A stretch of 10,057 nucleotides of DNA, from NCBI GenBank assembly GCA_900766865.1, contig CAAFXA010000203.1:1-10057 (forward strand), written 5' to 3'. Position 1 is the first letter of the stretch; each line of letters opens with the position of its first letter. Made by a program: the position numbers and the translations under genes. A model generated the notes under the pieces. That model ran no database searches. It was not told the DNA's origin and saw only the letters and a program-made list of their open reading frames with translations. The stretch comes from an uncultured Akkermansia sp. (lineage in GTDB: Bacteria > Verrucomicrobiota > Verrucomicrobiia > Verrucomicrobiales > Akkermansiaceae). Below, in pieces: positions 6,133-10,057 of the stretch.

Positions 6133-9100
6133 ATGAACATTGCACGATTTCTGACAATGGCGGCAGCAATGCTGACGAGCGCAGTGCAGGCCCAGTTCGG
6201 AGCCCTGCCGTTCGGCCCCGCTGCCGGTGCACAGCAAGCACCGCTGTTCACAGTAAGCGCCAAAGCCAGCGTAAGCAGCTACAAGCCGGGAGATTCCTTC
6301 TATATTGCCCTGAAGGCAGATATTCCCCAGCCCTGGCACGCTTATTTCCGCAATCCGGCCACAGTAGGCGACCCAATGACGGCCACCCTCCAGGCTCCGG
6401 AAGGATTCCAGGTGGAAGGACCCTACTGGCAGGTTCCCGATAAGCATGAAGGCATGCTGGGTGTGGCCTACACCTATAACACGCCTGCCGTTGTCTGGAA
6501 AATAACGCCCGGAGCAGCTGCCCCTCAGCAGGCAGAGTTTAGTGTGAGCGGCACTGCTCAGACCTGCAGCGATACCGGCTGCAACGCCCCGGAAACCCAG
6601 GCTGCCACCATAGTACTGAATGCCGGAGACGGAGCAGCTGCAACTGATTGGAACGCAGAAGAAGCCAGAGTAGAAACTCTCGGCGACACGCCCACCACCG
6701 TAACGGCCACCCAGACAACTGAAAGCGTGGTACTGAGCTTTACGACAGAAGGCGAGATCAAGAGTGCGTATTTCTTCTCCGATGACAACAGCATCAATCC
6801 CTCGACGGCTCAGACGCTCACTAAAACAGAAGGAGGGTACAGCCTTACACTGACGCGCAACGACAACACTGACACCATGATGCCAGTGAAGGACGAAGCT
6901 CTGGTGGGCAAAGAGCTGCCAGTGCTCAGCGGCATCCTGACTTTTGATGGCAAGCACGCTGTGGTGAAGTACACCTTCGAAGGTGTAACACCCCCTGCTC
7001 CCACACCTGCTGCAGCCGAGGAGCCTGCGGAAGAAGAAGCCGACGAGGAAGAAGCCGACGAGGAATCTGACGAAGAAGAGGAGGCTGACGAAGAAGAGGA
7101 AGCCACGGAAGACGAAGATGACGCTACCGATGAGGAGGAAAGCGATACGACGACTCCAGAGGCCACCCCGACTGCCACAACGCCGTTTGCCGACAGCCTT
7201 TTTGGTGGCATGATGGGCGGCCAGAACTCCACATTCAGCGTAACGGCCAAGGCCAGTGTAAACAGCTACAAGGCCGGCAGCGCTTTCTATGTGGCCCTTT
7301 TAGGCGACATTCCCCAGCCCTGGCATGCCTACTACCGCCATCCCGCCCCCGTGGGCGAGGCTATGACTGCCAAGCTTACAGCTCCAGCCGGCTTCAAGGT
7401 AGAGGGCCCCTTCTGGCAGGTGCCGGACAAGCATGAAGGCATGCTGGGTGTGGCCTACACCTACAACACACCCGCCGTGGTATGGAAAATTACCCCGGAG
7501 GCCAGTGCACCCCAGCAGGCAGAGTTTACTGTAAGCGGCACAGCACAGACCTGCAGTGACGAGGGTTGCAATGCCCCCGAAACCAAGACAGCCACAGTCA
7601 CCCTGAATGCCGGGACTGGAGAGGCCAACGCAGCCTGGAGTGCAGAAGAAAGCAAGGTTGAGGTGCTGGGCGATACCCCCACCACTGCATCCATCACCCA
7701 GACTCCGGATAGTGTTGTACTGAGCTTCACCGCGGAGGGCGAGGTCAAGAATGCGTATTTCTTCTCCGACGACAATTCCATCAACCCGTCTGCGGCACAG
7801 ACTCTGGCCAAAACAAGCAACGGCTACACACTGACCCTGCCCCGTAATGACAACAAGGACAGCATGATGCCTGTGAAGGACGAGTCGCTGGTAGGCAAAG
7901 AGCTGCCTGCACTCAATGGCATTCTGACATTTGACGGCAAACACGCAAGACTGAGCGTAAGTGCCACAGCAACGGCTACTGCCACCGGCACGTCTGAACC
8001 GGCCCCTGTCGCGGCCAACGCTGCCGGTGTTCCTGACGGAATCTGGGGTATTTTCGGTTCCCTGTTCCTGGGTGGTCTTATTCTGAACCTCATGCCCTGC
8101 GTGTTCCCGGTCATCGGGCTCAAAATTATGAGCTTTGTGGAACTGGGGGGTGGCGAGCGCCGCAAGGTATTCCTGCACTCTCTGGTATTTGTGATGGGCA
8201 TTCTGGTGTCCTTCTGGCTGCTTGCAGCCGCACTCATCGTCATCTCCAATCTTGAGGTACTGGGCAACACCCCCTGGACACAGTGGGCTGAAACCCTCTG
8301 GAACGATGCCGGCTCCGACACTCGCAGCTGGGCTGTTTGGATGCAGAATGAGTGGATAGTGTACTGCATTATGCTTCTTCTGCTGGTACTGGGCCTCAGC
8401 ATGTTCGGCCTGTTCGAGATTGGCGTGGGTGCCACAGGTGCCGGTCAGGGTCTGCAGCAGAAAAAGGGACTCATGGGCTCCTTCTTCCAGGGGCTGCTGG
8501 TCACAGTAGTAGCCACCCCCTGCAGTGCGCCCTTCCTGGGAGCAGCCATGCCCGCAGCCATGTCCCTGCCGGGTGTCTGGATGCTGCTGGCGCTTACCTT
8601 CATGGCATTGGGCCTGGCCTTCCCGTACATCATTATGGGTGCATTCCCCTCACTGGTGAACATCCTGCCGCGCCCCGGCGCCTGGATGGAATCCCTCAAG
8701 CAGGGTCTTTCCTTCCTGCTCTTCGCAGCAGCCGCCTGGATGCTGGATGTATACCTGGCCTTCCTGCCGGAGGAGTTCAGCGTAGACCAGCCCTGGATTC
8801 TCATGTCGCTGGTTGTCTTCTGTTCCGCCTTCTGGGTGTATGGCCGATGGTGCCCCATTTACCAGAGCAAGGCCTGCCGCGCCTATGGTGCACTCTTTGC
8901 CGTGTTGCTTGCTGCAGTCGGCATCTGGGGCTCCATGCCGCGCCCTGCCTCTGCCGCCCCTGCTGCGCCTGCTGCCACAGCAACAGCTGCCGCAAGTGGC
9001 TACGAGGTTGCCACCGGAGAACACCCCGCCTGGAACACCTGGAGCAAGGCTCTCATGGATAAAGCTCTGGCCGATGGACATCCGGTCTATGTGGACTTCA

Positions 9101-9375
9101 CCGCAAAGTGGTGCGCCACCTGCCAGATGAACAAAAAGACAGCCTACACCGCCGATGTGTGCGCTCTCTTTGAGAAGGGCAAGGTCGTGCTGATGCGCGC
9201 CGACAAAACCCGCCCGGATGCAGAAATTGACGCCGAGATGCGCCGCCTTAACCGCTCCTCTGTGCCGGTGAACGTGCTTTACATGCCGGGCAAAGAGCCG
9301 GCCATCACCACAGAGCTGCTCACCCCCATCTACATGGATGGATTCCTGACGGAACAGCTCGGGCTGAACAAATAA
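6133..9375 (+). CDS. DsbD/ScsB-like protein-disulfide reductase with duplicated N-terminal module
   Basis: This 1080-residue inner-membrane protein should carry electrons from cytosolic thioredoxin to periplasmic disulfide partners. In order: a signal peptide ending AVQA (residues 1-20); N-module A (39-276); an acidic linker (about 296-338); N-module B (368-605); an eight-helix CcdA/DsbD-beta domain (about 636-935); and a C-terminal thioredoxin-like domain. Each N-module has a C-x4-C pair (C145/C150 and C474/C479 in TCSDxGCNAPET) and a second half with AYFFSDDNSINPS, as in ScsB/DsbD-like proteins. The membrane Cys pair is C656 in LNLMPCVFPVIG and C797 in VATPCSAPFLG. The thioredoxin motif is WCATC (C994, C997). 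Every redox pair is intact. Family members are usually about 570-700 residues; the extra length is the second module plus linker. A periplasmic loop after helix 2 is enlarged (EVLGNTPWTQWAE region). No client oxidoreductase gene adjoins it. It has its own -10 box and terminator, so it is probably monocistronic. Confidence 0.93.
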   Translation: MNIARFLTMAAAMLTSAVQAQFGALPFGPAAGAQQAPLFTVSAKASVSSYKPGDSFYIALKADIPQPWHAYFRNPATVGDPMTATLQAPEGFQVEGPYWQVPDKHEGMLGVAYTYNTPAVVWKITPGAAAPQQAEFSVSGTAQTCSDTGCNAPETQAATIVLNAGDGAAATDWNAEEARVETLGDTPTTVTATQTTESVVLSFTTEGEIKSAYFFSDDNSINPSTAQTLTKTEGGYSLTLTRNDNTDTMMPVKDEALVGKELPVLSGILTFDGKHAVVKYTFEGVTPPAPTPAAAEEPAEEEADEEEADEESDEEEEADEEEEATEDEDDATDEEESDTTTPEATPTATTPFADSLFGGMMGGQNSTFSVTAKASVNSYKAGSAFYVALLGDIPQPWHAYYRHPAPVGEAMTAKLTAPAGFKVEGPFWQVPDKHEGMLGVAYTYNTPAVVWKITPEASAPQQAEFTVSGTAQTCSDEGCNAPETKTATVTLNAGTGEANAAWSAEESKVEVLGDTPTTASITQTPDSVVLSFTAEGEVKNAYFFSDDNSINPSAAQTLAKTSNGYTLTLPRNDNKDSMMPVKDESLVGKELPALNGILTFDGKHARLSVSATATATATGTSEPAPVAANAAGVPDGIWGIFGSLFLGGLILNLMPCVFPVIGLKIMSFVELGGGERRKVFLHSLVFVMGILVSFWLLAAALIVISNLEVLGNTPWTQWAETLWNDAGSDTRSWAVWMQNEWIVYCIMLLLLVLGLSMFGLFEIGVGATGAGQGLQQKKGLMGSFFQGLLVTVVATPCSAPFLGAAMPAAMSLPGVWMLLALTFMALGLAFPYIIMGAFPSLVNILPRPGAWMESLKQGLSFLLFAAAAWMLDVYLAFLPEEFSVDQPWILMSLVVFCSAFWVYGRWCPIYQSKACRAYGALFAVLLAAVGIWGSMPRPASAAPAAPAATATAAASGYEVATGEHPAWNTWSKALMDKALADGHPVYVDFTAKWCATCQMNKKTAYTADVCALFEKGKVVLMRADKTRPDAEIDAEMRRLNRSSVPVNVLYMPGKEPAITTELLTPIYMDGFLTEQLGLNK
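6247..6960 (+). repeat. Intragenic repeat unit A (DsbD-like N-module, copy 1)
   Basis: Codes for residues 39-276 of the reductase, from FTVSAKASVSSYK to LTFDGKHA. It aligns without gaps to 7234-7947, offset 987 bp (329 codons). By hand count 183 of 238 residues are identical. Longest shared blocks include WQVPDKHEGMLGVAYTYNTP and YFFSDDNSINPS. Synonymous sites differ often, so the duplication is not fresh. Confidence 0.9.
7018..7146 (+). repeat. Acidic low-complexity linker
   Basis: Codons for residues 296-338 are mostly GAA, GAG and GAC. By count 32 of 43 residues are Glu or Asp, in irregular EEEADEE-type units that invite slippage. Ala/Pro/Thr-rich spacers flank it on both sides. It separates the two periplasmic modules of the reductase. 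Confidence 0.9.
7234..7947 (+). repeat. Intragenic repeat unit B (DsbD-like N-module, copy 2)
   Basis: Codes for residues 368-605, from FSVTAKASVNSYK to LTFDGKHA, same length as unit A. It leads through an Ala/Thr-rich linker (SATATATATG) straight into the membrane domain, so this copy occupies the position of the single N-module in ordinary family members. Confidence 0.9.
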
Positions 9376-9389
9376 CACCGATTTCACTC

Positions 9390-9425
9390 GCCTGCGGTGC
9401 CCTTAAAGCACCGCAGGCTTTTTTT
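9390..9425 (+). terminator. Strong intrinsic terminator after the DsbD-like gene
   Basis: GCCTGCGGTGC (9390-9400) pairs perfectly over 11 bp with GCACCGCAGGC (9408-9418) around a 7-nt loop. Seven T residues follow (9419-9425). The next start codon lies 12 bp further on. Confidence 0.93.
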
Positions 9426-9437
9426 CACTTCTATCTT

Positions 9438-9947
9438 ATGGCAAAACTCAATTGGCTGGACAACAATAACTATCTGGAGCGGGAGATTGGCAGACAGTAT
9501 GTCTGGGCTGCATGGCTGCTCTGGGGTATTGCTCTGCTCATTCTCCTGGTACCCGTGCGCGGCAGCGCACTGAATCAGTATTACATCAATGCTGCGGAAG
9601 ATACGCCCTCCATTACCGGACATGTCGTGTACCTTAATCCATCTTTCCGCGGCAAAGGAATCCGGGGCGGAAAAGGAGGTCGCTACGACGCAAAGGTGGA
9701 TATAGAATACCAGGGAGAAACATACTACGTCACCACCGTCGGGTTCAACTTCACCCATGACATGTACGAGGAAGCTACCGAAACCGGACGTGTTCCGGTC
9801 TACCTGAACCCTGAGCATCCGGAAAAATCCGTTCTCAGCAAGGGAGTTCCCTTTCTGCAGTATTTCGCCACGGGTATGTTTGCGCTGCTGGCTCTCTTTC
9901 TCATTGGTGCCGGATGCTACTTCATGAGGCGGAGTAAACAGAAATAA
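9438..9947 (+). CDS. DUF3592-like small membrane protein
   Basis: This 169-residue protein has a membrane helix at about 21-40 (YVWAAWLLWGIALLILLVPV), an extracytoplasmic beta-rich domain and a second helix at about 139-163, ending in a basic tail (RRSKQK). The middle part follows the DUF3592 pattern: ITGHVVYLNPSF, then YDAKVDIEYQGETYYVTT, then GRVPVYLNPEHPEKSVL, matching the family's 'G..V.VyYnP.nP..a.L' segment. A glycine/basic insert (RGKGIRGGKGGR, residues 71-82) lengthens the first hairpin. Molecular function of the family is unknown. The ATG at 9438 comes 12 bp after the T-tract of the terminator. It has no Shine-Dalgarno sequence and no room for an obvious separate promoter, so expression may rely on read-through from the reductase gene. 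The frame and membrane pattern make coding very likely. Confidence 0.82.
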   Translation: MAKLNWLDNNNYLEREIGRQYVWAAWLLWGIALLILLVPVRGSALNQYYINAAEDTPSITGHVVYLNPSFRGKGIRGGKGGRYDAKVDIEYQGETYYVTTVGFNFTHDMYEEATETGRVPVYLNPEHPEKSVLSKGVPFLQYFATGMFALLALFLIGAGCYFMRRSKQK

Positions 9948-10057
9948 CCCATGCTCACCAGAAAGGGTTTTCCGGTTACGCGCGGGCTCTTTTTCAGATT
10001 TGCTGATGAATCTTAGCTGCCACAATAACGTAATTTTAAATAAAAAGCAGTAGTTCA
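9948..10057. other. Right-end intergenic tail
   Basis: 110 bp after the last gene, AT-rich at the end. A CTTTTTC tract at 9989-9995 is not preceded by a good stem, so I cannot call a terminator. No gene starts before the window ends. Confidence 0.4.

Noticed and set aside
7018..7146. Possible frameshift or assembly error at the acidic repeat
   Set aside because: The frame stays open on both sides and the flanking modules are in register, so the tract is read as a genuine linker.
6115..8178. Two long minus-strand frames opposite the reductase (6115-6957 and 7300-8178) that resemble each other
   Set aside because: Their similarity only reflects the intragenic duplication on the plus strand; neither has a domain.

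Overview
This window is a compact bacterial chromosome segment of moderately high GC with short gaps and strong intrinsic terminators. Most start codons lack a clear Shine-Dalgarno sequence. No rRNA, tRNA, CRISPR array, transposase, integrase or phage gene is visible. The gene set and protein style suggest a gut-associated Verrucomicrobiota bacterium, possibly Akkermansia-like. It has a NahK-type amino-sugar kinase beside a sugar-nucleotide pyrophosphorylase, and an ScsB/DsbD-type disulfide reductase. That taxonomy is a judgement from sequence character, not a database result.

Left part, minus strand (1-3564). Reading 3' to 5', a sigma70-like promoter (-35 TTGCAA, 17-bp spacer, -10 TAGAAT) carries a perfect 16-bp palindrome at the predicted transcription start. 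It drives a sugar-1-phosphate nucleotidyltransferase (2583-3491) and, 15 bp later, a NahK-like N-acetylhexosamine 1-kinase (1476-2567). Together they could turn free GlcNAc or GalNAc into the sugar-1-phosphate and then an NDP-sugar. A hairpin terminator follows. Its T-tract runs almost into the start of a membrane-anchored zinc-ribbon protein of unknown function (692-1411). That gene overlaps by 7 bp an EamA/DMT-family transporter (1-698), which runs off the left edge.

Middle (3565-6078). A gene-free stretch of about 360 bp separates the minus-strand unit from plus-strand genes. These are a secreted Pro/Gln-rich protein of unknown function closed by a strong terminator, then an M23 (LytM-type) zinc peptidase, probably envelope-anchored. 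The peptidase stop codon directly abuts the start of nadD (nicotinate-nucleotide adenylyltransferase).

Right part (6079-10057). A TATAAT box 17 bp upstream introduces the largest gene, a 1080-residue DsbD/ScsB-like reductase. Its periplasmic N-terminal module is duplicated: two ungapped 238-residue copies, about 77% identical by hand count, each with its own C-x4-C pair. A strongly acidic linker joins them. An eight-helix electron-transfer domain and a WCATC thioredoxin domain follow. A textbook terminator closes the gene, and a small DUF3592-like two-helix membrane protein starts 13 bp after its T-tract.

The most notable items are the double-headed DsbD with its acidic spacer, the kinase/pyrophosphorylase pair with its palindromic operator candidate, and the two cases of a gene starting right behind a terminator hairpin. 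I do not see an entirely new multi-gene system here.
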